A stretch of 16,272 nt of DNA from CAZNVB01 sp964651495. GTDB taxonomy: Bacteria > Acidobacteriota > Aminicenantia > Aminicenantales > UBA8522. Location of the stretch: contig CAZYWP010000067.1 of NCBI GenBank assembly GCA_964651495.1, positions 1 to 16,272 on the forward strand, given 5' to 3'. Position numbers and translations under genes: made by a program. The notes beneath the pieces were generated by a model that worked only from the letters and a program-made list of their open reading frames with translations, was not told where the DNA came from and ran no database searches. This document shows positions 6,717 through 13,440 of the stretch, one piece after another (position 1 is the first letter of the stretch; every line of letters starts with the position of its first letter).

Positions 6717-8198
6717 TTGGTCTTTTTGTTCATCGCGCTGCCGCTCGTGGTCGCGGGCCTTCTGCCTCTCGTCGGAAAAATTTCTAAAAAGGTCCTGCCC
6801 GATCTTTTGGCCAACTCCGTTTTAGTGGTCCTTCTGATCCTCGCCGTCTTCTATGGACGCAGCCTCCTTCTCGGCGGCCCGGCCGTCGAGCAGCTCTCCT
6901 GGATGACGGAGTCTCCGAACGTCCGTTTGATGCTCGACGGGCTCAGCCTGCTGATGCTGTTCGTCATCTCCCTAGTGGGGCTCTGCATCTGTCTGTTTTC
7001 CATCGACTACATGGATCATTACGGCTCCAAGGCCACTTTTTACGCCCTCTTCCTGATCATGATTGCCGGAATGAACGGACTCGTTCTGGTGACCGACCTC
7101 TTCCAGGTCTATCTCTTCCTCGAAGTCGCCGCCGTGGCCTCTTATGCCCTCGTTGCCTACGGCCTCGAGCACGATGAGCTCGAAGCAGCGTTTAAGTACC
7201 TCATGCTTTCGGCGGTCGCTTCGGTGTTTATCCTCCTCAGCATCATCATCCTCTTCGGCCTGACCGACTCTTTAGGTTTCGATTCTGTTTCCCGAGGGCT
7301 GGAGGCCCTGAACGTCAAATATCTGGCCGGGTTGTGCGCCGCCTTATTCATCTTCGGGTTCGGGCTCAAGGCCGCGCTGGTGCCGTTCCATGCCTGGCTT
7401 CCGGACGCCCACCCTTCGGCTCCGGCCCCCATCTCGGCCGCGCTTTCCGGCCTGCTCATCAAGGTCTCGGGCGTCTATGCGCTGGCTCGAGTTTTACTGA
7501 ACGTTTTCGGGTTAACGCCCGCGCTCTCCACGGTCCTGATGTACCTGGGCGTCATCTCCATGGTTGTGGCCGCTCTCCTGGCCCTCCGCCAGAGAGACAT
7601 CAAACGGATGCTCGCCTACTCGTCAATCAGCCAGGTCGGCTATATTGTCCTGGGCATCGGTTTGGGAACGCCGCTGGGCATTCTGGGCGGCCTGTTCCAT
7701 CTCTTCAACCATGCCCTGGCCAAAAGCCTCCTGTTCTTGAATTCCGGGTCGGTCCAAATGTCCACCGGCACCCGCAACCTCGATGAGATGGGCGGCCTGG
7801 GCAAGCGGATGCCGGTCACGGCGGGGACGACGCTCATCGGGTCTCTCTCCATCGCCGGCGTCCCGCCGCTCAACGGTTTCTGGAGCAAGCTGATCATCAT
7901 CCTTGCCCTCGTCCAAGCGCGGCAGTGGGCTTTCGCCCTGATCGCCGTCCTGGTCAGCGTCCTGACGCTCTGGTATTATCTTCTGATTCAGCGTCAGGCG
8001 TTCTTCGGCCGGCTGAATGAGCGCTGGAGCGCCGTCCGGGAAGCCCCTTTTTGGATGACGGTATCCACGGTCTTTCTGGCTCTCATGTGCATCCTGACGG
8101 GAGTCTTCTTCGCTTCGACGATCCGGGCCTGGATCCAGCCGGCGGCCGACGTCCTCGCTCAGGGAGTCCGGACGATGCTGATCTCTTTAGGATTTTAG
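6717..8198 (+). CDS. Antiporter-like membrane subunit 3 of the hydrogenase (NuoN/NuoM/MrpD-like)
   Basis: This is the third pump-family subunit, 493 residues with about 14 helices. E136 (FLEVAAVASYAL), K218 (GLKAALVPFHAWLPDAH), K249 (LLIKVSGVYALARV) and K391 (PPLNGFWSK) keep the ion-path pattern. The HPSAPAPISAALSG segment is typical of the NuoM/HyfF/MrpD branch. Translation starts at TTG 6717, preceded at good distance by a strong GAGGAGAG site. No ATG near the N-terminus fits the first hydrophobic helix better. The gap to the previous gene is 10 nt. With subunits 1 and 2 it gives three separate channels, as in complex I and the Hyf complex, and more than the single one in Ech. Confidence 0.92.
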   Translation: MVFLFIALPLVVAGLLPLVGKISKKVLPDLLANSVLVVLLILAVFYGRSLLLGGPAVEQLSWMTESPNVRLMLDGLSLLMLFVISLVGLCICLFSIDYMDHYGSKATFYALFLIMIAGMNGLVLVTDLFQVYLFLEVAAVASYALVAYGLEHDELEAAFKYLMLSAVASVFILLSIIILFGLTDSLGFDSVSRGLEALNVKYLAGLCAALFIFGFGLKAALVPFHAWLPDAHPSAPAPISAALSGLLIKVSGVYALARVLLNVFGLTPALSTVLMYLGVISMVVAALLALRQRDIKRMLAYSSISQVGYIVLGIGLGTPLGILGGLFHLFNHALAKSLLFLNSGSVQMSTGTRNLDEMGGLGKRMPVTAGTTLIGSLSIAGVPPLNGFWSKLIIILALVQARQWAFALIAVLVSVLTLWYYLLIQRQAFFGRLNERWSAVREAPFWMTVSTVFLALMCILTGVFFASTIRAWIQPAADVLAQGVRTMLISLGF

Positions 8199-8202
8199 AA
8201 AG

Positions 8203-8685
8203 ATGACAGTGCAAATCGGATTACTCTGCGGGCTGGTCCTGTTCTCTGCCGCGGCCGTCCTCTTCCGCGACCTGCTCAAGTCCGCCATCTGCCTGGCCGT
8301 GGCCAGCCTGTTTCTGGGCATCATCTTTTTCCGGATGAAGGCTCCCTATATCGGCGCCTTTGAAATTTCGGTGGTGGCGGGCATGATCACCGTCCTCTTC
8401 ATCGTGACCATCGCTCTGACCAAGATGGAAGGTGACGTCCGCGAGACGAAGCTCGCCCTCTGGGCTTTTCCCCTTTTCTTCGTGATTTTCCTGGCCATTG
8501 ATTTCGTCGTCATGAGAAGCCTCATCGGCCAAATTCCGTCGCTCCCTTCGAGCCCGGAGCAGGGATCATTCGGCGAGGCCCTGTGGAAAATGAGGACATT
8601 TGACCTGGTCGGCCAGATCGGCATCATCTTTGCCGCCGTCTTTGCCGTCCTCGCCCTGTTCCGCAAGAGGAGGAAGGATGAATAG
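8203..8685 (+). CDS. NuoJ-like membrane subunit of the hydrogenase
   Basis: This 160-residue protein has about five membrane helices. Its central segment (around 48-75: APYIGAFEISVVAGM followed by a hydrophobic run) corresponds to NuoJ transmembrane helix 3, where complex I has the flexible pi-bulge that helps couple electron transfer to pumping. The same fold is split between MbhD/MbhE-type subunits in archaeal hydrogenases. It would sit between the hydrogenase module and the pumps. The ribosome-binding site is weak (AGAAAG) and the gene follows the previous stop by 4 nt, so coupled translation is likely. The family is clear; an MrpB-like label is a less likely alternative. Confidence 0.82.
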   Translation: MTVQIGLLCGLVLFSAAAVLFRDLLKSAICLAVASLFLGIIFFRMKAPYIGAFEISVVAGMITVLFIVTIALTKMEGDVRETKLALWAFPLFFVIFLAIDFVVMRSLIGQIPSLPSSPEQGSFGEALWKMRTFDLVGQIGIIFAAVFAVLALFRKRRKDE

Positions 8686-8986
8686 CACCTGGCTGCTCTA
8701 CATGGGATTTGCCGTCGGTCTCCTCTTCATCGGCCTCTATTGCCTCCTGACCATGCGGAACCTGATCAAGCTGTTTATCGGCGTCGTCATCGGCGCGAAG
8801 GGAGTCAGCCTGGCGCTCGTGGCCACCGGGTTCGTCAAGAAGAACCTTCTCGTCGCCCAGGCTCTGGCCATCTCCTTCATCGTGGTCGAAGTCTGTGTCG
8901 TGGCGACGACATTGGCGCTGATCATCAACATCTATCGTCAGACCGGGAGCCTGGACGTCCGCAAGCTGACCAAACTCAAGGGATAA
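8678..8986 (+). CDS. NuoK/MrpC/HyfE-like membrane subunit of the hydrogenase
   Basis: This 102-residue protein with three helices matches the usual NuoK length. The third helix carries the buried E71 in LAISFIVVEV, aligned with E. coli NuoK E72. The other key acid, E36 of E. coli, is replaced by V37 in IGVVIGAKG, with K41 one turn later. That altered helix suggests a hydrogenase-type NuoK. I place the start at ATG 8678, which has a strong AGGAGGAAGG site overlapping the end of the previous gene; a longer frame from 8600 would add a non-hydrophobic, low-complexity leader. The 8-nt overlap with the preceding gene indicates coupling. Confidence 0.85.
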   Translation: MNSTWLLYMGFAVGLLFIGLYCLLTMRNLIKLFIGVVIGAKGVSLALVATGFVKKNLLVAQALAISFIVVEVCVVATTLALIINIYRQTGSLDVRKLTKLKG

Positions 8987-8989
8987 GGA

Positions 8990-9322
8990 ATGAGCAAACT
9001 CGATTTTTTAATTTCGCCTCCGGTGGCTTTCCTGATCTTCCTCGGGCTGGGTTTTCTTCTCTATGCCCTGGGAAGCCGGATGGCGCCCAAGCTGAAAAAA
9101 CAAGGGGGGAAGCTGGCGACCTATGCCTGCGGCGAGGACCTCCCCGGGGTGAAGCTCCAATTCGGCTACCGGCTCTTCTTTTTTATCGCCCTCTTTTTCA
9201 CGATCATGCACGTGGCGGCCCTGGTGATCGCCACCATCCCGGGCGGGAAGATCGTGTTTCTCGCCATATTTTACCTGCTCATGATCTTTCTTTCGATCAT
9301 GGCGCTCGTCACGAGGGACTGA
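8990..9322 (+). CDS. NuoA-like membrane subunit of the hydrogenase
   Basis: This 110-residue protein has three helices (about 8-29, 57-80 and 83-105). Between the first and second lies YACGEDLPG (44-52), the counterpart of the YECG-x-x-P motif in the NuoA/ND3 loop, which moves during coupling in complex I. NuoA-like subunits are missing from Ech and hard to see in formate hydrogenlyases, so its presence is a mark of a complex-I-like architecture. It would wrap around the NuoH-like anchor near the electron-transfer module. The start ATG 8990 has AAGG just upstream and lies 3 nt after the previous stop. Confidence 0.84.
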   Translation: MSKLDFLISPPVAFLIFLGLGFLLYALGSRMAPKLKKQGGKLATYACGEDLPGVKLQFGYRLFFFIALFFTIMHVAALVIATIPGGKIVFLAIFYLLMIFLSIMALVTRD

Positions 9323-9323
9323 G

Positions 9324-9743
9324 ATGCTGGAAAGAGTCGTCCGCTGGTCGCGCAAGAAATCCCCCTGGATTCTGCACCTCAACTCGGGCGCCTGCAACGC
9401 CTGCGATATCGAGGTCGTGGCGGCCCTTACTCCCCGTTTTGACGTAGAGCGGCTCGGCGTCCTGCTCAAGGCGACGCCGCGGCACGCCGACGTCATCATC
9501 TCCACCGGCCCCGTGACCCGGCAGATCAAGGACCGGATCATCCGCATCTACGAGCAGACGCCGGAGCCGAAGTTCGTCATCGCCGTCGGCGCCTGCGCCA
9601 TGTCGGGCTGTGTTTACCGCGGCGCTTATAACATCATGGGCGGCCTTGACCAGGTCATCCCCGTCAACGTCTATGTCCCCGGCTGCCCGGCCCGGCCGGA
9701 TGCCATCCTCGAAGGCGTCGTCAAGCTCCTGGGCACGCTCTGA
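9324..9743 (+). CDS. [NiFe] hydrogenase small subunit, NuoB-like, with proximal [4Fe-4S] cluster
   Basis: This soluble 139-residue protein should carry the cluster closest to the [NiFe] site. The four ligands are visible: C24 and C27 (SGACNACDIE), C91 (GACAMSGC) and C121 (VPGCPARPD). The spaced C-x-x-C at the N-terminus is the hydrogenase arrangement, whereas respiratory complex I has adjacent cysteines there. This supports hydrogenase rather than quinone reductase. It pairs with the NuoD-like large subunit and docks on the NuoH-like anchor. ATG 9324 follows the previous stop by one base and has GAGGG at a suitable distance. Confidence 0.93.
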   Translation: MLERVVRWSRKKSPWILHLNSGACNACDIEVVAALTPRFDVERLGVLLKATPRHADVIISTGPVTRQIKDRIIRIYEQTPEPKFVIAVGACAMSGCVYRGAYNIMGGLDQVIPVNVYVPGCPARPDAILEGVVKLLGTL

Positions 9744-9753
9744 TGAGGCAAGA

Positions 9754-10227
9754 ATGAATGATTTAGAAATCATAGAAAGGGCGAGATCGCTGCTGGGAGA
9801 CAGAGTTCTCGAGATGACCAACCCGGCCGTCCGCCGGATATTTATGCGGGTCAACCCCGACCACCTCTTGGAGGTGGTCAAGACTCTCAAGGAGGATCTG
9901 GGCTTCGCCTATATCGCCACCATCAGCGGCCTCGACCTCGGGCAGTCTTTCGAGATTCTCTATCACTTCGCCAACGAATACACGCAGCTCAACGTCCGGA
10001 TTCAGATCCCCAAATCCGACCCTCACGTCGAATCCATTTGCCCCGTCATTCCCGGGGCGATCTTATACGAGAGAGAGCTCCAGGACATGTTCGGCCTGGT
10101 CGTCGATCATATCCCCGACCCCCGGCCTCTCCTCACCGCCGACGACTGGCCGGCGGGCAACTACCCCCTCTGCAAAGACTGGAAATTCGAGCGCCCGCCG
10201 GAAAAGATCCCCGGAGGAAAATCATGA
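9754..10227 (+). CDS. Hydrogenase subunit, NuoC/EchD/HycE-N-like (30-kDa subunit family)
   Basis: This 157-residue protein belongs to the complex I 30-kDa family, which bridges the small and large catalytic subunits and has no cofactor of its own. The C-terminal signature is present: ERELQDMFGLVVDHIPDPR followed by LLTADDW and PLCKDW (about 107-145). In complex I and formate hydrogenlyase it can be fused to the large subunit; here it is separate, as in Mbh and Ech. ATG 9754 has GAGG upstream. A longer in-frame extension to 9610 lies inside the preceding gene and is rejected. Its last bases overlap the next start as ATGA. Confidence 0.9.
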   Translation: MNDLEIIERARSLLGDRVLEMTNPAVRRIFMRVNPDHLLEVVKTLKEDLGFAYIATISGLDLGQSFEILYHFANEYTQLNVRIQIPKSDPHVESICPVIPGAILYERELQDMFGLVVDHIPDPRPLLTADDWPAGNYPLCKDWKFERPPEKIPGGKS

Positions 10228-11426
10228 AGTTCACTGTTCCCATCGGCCCCCAGCATCCCGCGCTCAAGGAGCCGATCAGCCTGCGGATGACCCTGGAGGG
10301 GGAGGTTATCCGGGACGCCGATATCCGCCTCGGCTACAATCACCGCGGGATAGAAAAACTGGCCGAGGAGAAAACCTGGCTGCAGAATATCTATCTGACC
10401 GAGCGCATCTGCGGGATTTGCTCCCATTCCCACTCCACCTGCTACACGCAGGGCGTGGAAAAGCTCATGGAGGTCGAGCCGCCCCGGCGGGGAGTCTACA
10501 TCCGCTACCTCGTCTCCGAGCTGGAGCGCGTCCACAGCCACCTCCTCTGGCTCGGGGTGGCGGGCCACGAAGCCGGGTTTGACACCTTTTTCATGTACAC
10601 CTGGCGCGACCGCGAGGTCGTCATGGACATCCTGGAGATGATCTCCGGAAACCGTGTCCATTACGCCATCAATACGCTCGGCGGCGTGCGCCGGGACATC
10701 GACGAAGGGCAGAAGAAGAAAATCCTGGATTCCCTGGGTGTTCTCCGCGAGCGGACCGAATATTATTTTAAGATCGGAGCGAACGAGCCGTCGTTCGTCG
10801 CCCGGATTGCCGGCGTCGGACACCTCTCCAAAGAAGATGCCCTCGATCTCTGCGCGGTCGGGCCGACCGCCCGCGCTTCGGACATCCTCCAGGATGTCCG
10901 CAAGGACGACCCGTACGGCATGTACGCCGAAGTTCCTTTCGAGGTCTGCACCGCCACAACCTGCGATGTCCTCGGCCGCGTGGTCGTCCGCGTCAAAGAG
11001 CTGATGCAGAGCTATAACATCATCGAGTTCCTGCTCAAAAATCTGCCGGACGGGCCGGTCGCGGCCAGGGCGCCGCGCCGGGCCAAGCCGAACGAAGTGG
11101 TCAGCCGCTACGAGGCGCCGCGCGGCGAAAACATCCACTACATCAAGTCCAACGGGTCCGACAAGCCGGAGCGGCTCAAGGTCCGGGCGCCGACGCTGGC
11201 CAACTACCCGGCGACCGTGGTCATGCTCAAGAACGGCTATATCGCCGACATCCCGCTGATTTTCGCCGCCATCGACCCCTGCATCTGCTGCGCCGAACGG
11301 ACCGTGACCCTGGTCAACGGCCGGAGCGGAGAGGAAAGATCTGTTCTGATGAGCAGCCTGCGCCGGCTGGCGCGGGAGCGCTGGAAAAAAGCCCCGCTGA
11401 GGAAGGACGCGGTATGGCCATTCTGA
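10224..11426 (+). CDS. Group 4 [NiFe] hydrogenase large (catalytic) subunit, NuoD-like
   Basis: This 400-residue protein holds the active site for reversible 2H+ + 2e- to H2. Both metal-binding motifs are intact: C63 and C66 in ERICGICSHSH, and C353 and C356 in DPCICCAERT. Complex I NuoD has lost these cysteines, so this is a true hydrogenase by sequence. After R359 of the second motif there are 41 more residues. In related HycE-type subunits a tail after this arginine is removed by a nickel-dependent protease, and such a gene closes this operon. C355 is an extra cysteine inside the second motif. The start overlaps the previous stop (ATGA) with GGAGG at 10213-10217. The subgroup (4d to 4g) cannot be fixed by eye. 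Confidence 0.96.
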   Translation: MKFTVPIGPQHPALKEPISLRMTLEGEVIRDADIRLGYNHRGIEKLAEEKTWLQNIYLTERICGICSHSHSTCYTQGVEKLMEVEPPRRGVYIRYLVSELERVHSHLLWLGVAGHEAGFDTFFMYTWRDREVVMDILEMISGNRVHYAINTLGGVRRDIDEGQKKKILDSLGVLRERTEYYFKIGANEPSFVARIAGVGHLSKEDALDLCAVGPTARASDILQDVRKDDPYGMYAEVPFEVCTATTCDVLGRVVVRVKELMQSYNIIEFLLKNLPDGPVAARAPRRAKPNEVVSRYEAPRGENIHYIKSNGSDKPERLKVRAPTLANYPATVVMLKNGYIADIPLIFAAIDPCICCAERTVTLVNGRSGEERSVLMSSLRRLARERWKKAPLRKDAVWPF

Positions 11427-12385
11427 AACCGCTGCTCTATGTCTTCGTCTATCCGGGCGTCGTCTTCCTCTTCGTCTACTCGACGTTCTGCGAATGGTTC
11501 GACCGCAAGATCTACGCCCGGCTTCAGAACAGGATGGGCCCCACCCACACCGGCCGCTGGGGCATCCTCCAGCCGGTGGCCGATTTCCTCAAGCTCATGG
11601 CCAAGGAAGATATCGTGCCGGAGAGGGCGGACAAAACCCTGTTCACTCTTCTTCCGGTCGTGGGGATCGCGGCCGTCTCGACGTCCATGCTGCTTCTCCC
11701 CCTCTGGCATTATAACTCGTCTCAATCGAGCCCCAACTCTTTTTCCGGCGATATCATCGTCCTGCTGTATATTTTGACCCTGCCGACGTTGATCTTTTTC
11801 CTGGCCGCCTGGTCGTCGACGAGTTTTTTTGCCACGATCGGCGGAGCCAGGGTTCTGACTATGCTCTTCGGCTACGAGGTCCCGCTTCTCCTGGCCGTCC
11901 TCAGCCCGGCCATCCTGGCCGGATCCTGGCGGCTGGCTGAGATCGCCGCCTTCTTCCAGGAAAAGCCGCTTCTCCTTCTTCCCAACATCATCGGGTTTGT
12001 CGTGGCCGTGATCTGCCTCCAGGCCAAGCTGGAGAGGACGCCTTTTGACATCCCGCACGCCGAGACGGAAATCGTGGGCGGGACCTTCACCGAGTATTCG
12101 GGCAAGAAGCTGGCCCTCTTCCGGCTGATGACGGACGTGGAGATGGTGGCCGGAAGCGGCCTCGTGGCCACGGTTTTTCTGGGCGGGTTTCCCGGCGGCC
12201 TGATCCTCGGTCTGGTCAATTTCGTCATCAAAACCCTTTTCGTCATTTTCCTCCTCTCTCTCATCCGGGCTCTGACCTCGCGCATCCGGATCGACCAGGT
12301 GATCAGCTTCGCCTGGAGATACCTCGCCCCCCTGGCCGTGCTGCAGCTCCTGATCACCATCCTTCTCAAGGGATTCCTCCGATGA
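11414..12385 (+). CDS. NuoH-like membrane anchor subunit of the hydrogenase
   Basis: This 323-residue protein has about eight helices and links the catalytic module to the membrane pumps. Family signatures are clear: EWFDRKIYARLQNRMGP and GILQPVADFLKLMAKED (27-66), and LERTPFDIPHAETEIVGG with TEYSG (about 207-230). These charged loops line the quinone cavity in complex I. Here there is no quinone step, and they probably pass conformational or charge changes to the pumps. The gene begins inside the end of the large-subunit gene (13-nt overlap) with GGAAGG upstream, and ends overlapping the next start by ATGA. Confidence 0.94.
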   Translation: MAILKPLLYVFVYPGVVFLFVYSTFCEWFDRKIYARLQNRMGPTHTGRWGILQPVADFLKLMAKEDIVPERADKTLFTLLPVVGIAAVSTSMLLLPLWHYNSSQSSPNSFSGDIIVLLYILTLPTLIFFLAAWSSTSFFATIGGARVLTMLFGYEVPLLLAVLSPAILAGSWRLAEIAAFFQEKPLLLLPNIIGFVVAVICLQAKLERTPFDIPHAETEIVGGTFTEYSGKKLALFRLMTDVEMVAGSGLVATVFLGGFPGGLILGLVNFVIKTLFVIFLLSLIRALTSRIRIDQVISFAWRYLAPLAVLQLLITILLKGFLR

Positions 12386-12804
12386 GAATCGCCGCCTTCC
12401 TCCCGGAAATCCTCCGGCACCTCTTCAAGAAGCCGGCTACGGTCGATTATCCCTTCCAGAAACTCGAGGTCCCCAAGGACTTTCGCGGCACGCCCTTCCT
12501 CCATCCTGAGCTGTGCATCGTCTGCCGGGCCTGCGCCCGTGACTGCCCGGCCGAGGCCATCGACATCCTGACCGTCAACGAGGCCGAGAAAAAGTTCAAG
12601 ATGATCATCCACAACGACCGCTGCGTTCACTGCGCCCAGTGCGTCGATTCCTGCCCGACGACGCCCAAGGCTATGGAGATGGACCACCTCTTCGAAATCT
12701 CGGTCCTCAGCCGCTGGGACCTGAAAAAGGAATGGGATTTCGTGAAGGCGGTGATCAAGCCGAAAGCGGCGGCGGCGGCGTCACCTCCCGAAGCAAAAAG
12801 CTGA
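12382..12804 (+). CDS. Ferredoxin-like subunit with two [4Fe-4S] clusters (NuoI/EchF/MbhN-like)
   Basis: This 140-residue protein relays electrons from reduced ferredoxin to the small subunit. Two complete C-x2-C-x2-C-x3-C-P motifs are present: C45, C48, C51, C55 and C81, C84, C87, C91, as in NuoI and EchF. As no NADH- or formate-oxidising subunit is encoded nearby, this is the probable entry point for electrons. The tail is short and Ala/Lys-rich. Translation starts at ATG 12382 in an ATGA overlap with AAGGGA upstream. It is the last structural gene of the complex. Confidence 0.94.
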   Translation: MRIAAFLPEILRHLFKKPATVDYPFQKLEVPKDFRGTPFLHPELCIVCRACARDCPAEAIDILTVNEAEKKFKMIIHNDRCVHCAQCVDSCPTTPKAMEMDHLFEISVLSRWDLKKEWDFVKAVIKPKAAAAASPPEAKS

Positions 12805-12823
12805 CTTTTCGAAAGCCTCATGG

Positions 12824-12861
12824 GGAAAAAATCCTATCCGCGACAGCTGGATTGCCTTTCC
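12824..12861 (+). promoter_or_regulatory. Possible mRNA hairpin directly before the protease ribosome-binding site
   Basis: GGAAA (12824-12828) can pair with TTTCC (12857-12861), and AATCC (12830-12834) with GGATT (12849-12853), with small internal gaps. The GGAGG site of the protease begins at the next base (12862). This 66-nt gap is the only sizeable one in an otherwise overlapping operon. Such a hairpin could lower protease translation relative to the structural genes or mark an RNA processing point. It is only a hand fold. Confidence 0.25.
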
Positions 12862-12870
12862 GGAGGATAG

Positions 12871-13440
12871 ATGAGGAACCGGCATGCTCCGACAGCGGCG
12901 CAGGATTGGCGGAATCGCCTTTCCCGGGAGCTGAGCAAGGCCGGGCGCCTGTTCATCCTGGGCGTCGGAAACCGGAGGAAGGCAGACGACGGAGCGGGCT
13001 GCCGGTGCGTCAGAATCCTGCAGCAGAAACTCAGGAAACGGGCTCTCGAGGATGTTCAAATCCTCGACGCGGGGGAGGTCCCGGAGAACGCAACGGGCAT
13101 CATCCGCAGGTTCGGCCCGACCCATGTCCTCATCGTCGATGCGGCCGTCGGCGGGCATGAGCCGGGCCGCATTTTCGTCGTCGACAGGAGAAAGATCCGC
13201 CGGGACGATCTTTCAACCCACCGCATCCCCCTTGTTCATCTCGTCCAGTTTCTCGAGCAGAGCGTGAAGTGCCGGGTAATCTTGGTCGGCATCGAGCCGC
13301 GGGTGATCGCCTGGAATCAACCCATGTCTCCCGCCGTCAAGGCGGCGGCCGCCGGGCTGGCCCGAACCCTTCTCCAGATCCGGGCGAAAACCGCGCCGAA
13401 GGACCTTATTCCACGGGATAAGGCCGGCCGGTCACTCTGA
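12871..13440 (+). CDS. Hydrogenase maturation endopeptidase, HycI family
   Basis: This 189-residue cytoplasmic protease should cut the C-terminal tail from the large subunit after nickel insertion, allowing assembly. It aligns well with E. coli HycI from memory: GVGNRRKADDGAG (31-43), VPEN (70-73), HVLIVDAAVGG (85-95), STHRIPL (115-121) and GIEPRVIAWNQPMSP near the end. The expected nickel ligands are D40, D90 and H117. About 25 residues precede the core and are unusual; a later start is possible, but the ATG at 12871 has an ideal GGAGG five bases upstream. Being the last gene of the operon fits its role. Its 3' end overlaps the convergent glycosidase gene by 35 bp. Confidence 0.93.
   Translation: MRNRHAPTAAQDWRNRLSRELSKAGRLFILGVGNRRKADDGAGCRCVRILQQKLRKRALEDVQILDAGEVPENATGIIRRFGPTHVLIVDAAVGGHEPGRIFVVDRRKIRRDDLSTHRIPLVHLVQFLEQSVKCRVILVGIEPRVIAWNQPMSPAVKAAAAGLARTLLQIRAKTAPKDLIPRDKAGRSL

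Noticed and set aside
10161..11138. Minus-strand open frame (325 residues) opposite the hydrogenase large subunit
   Set aside because: The sense strand carries the complete large subunit. The antisense product shows no family motif and no ribosome-binding site.
3411..12804. Respiratory NADH or F420H2 dehydrogenase (Nuo/Fpo) instead of a hydrogenase
   Set aside because: Subunit similarity to Nuo is strong, but the large subunit has both Cys pairs for nickel and iron, the small subunit has the hydrogenase C-x-x-C, and a HycI protease is linked. These are not features of Nuo or Fpo.
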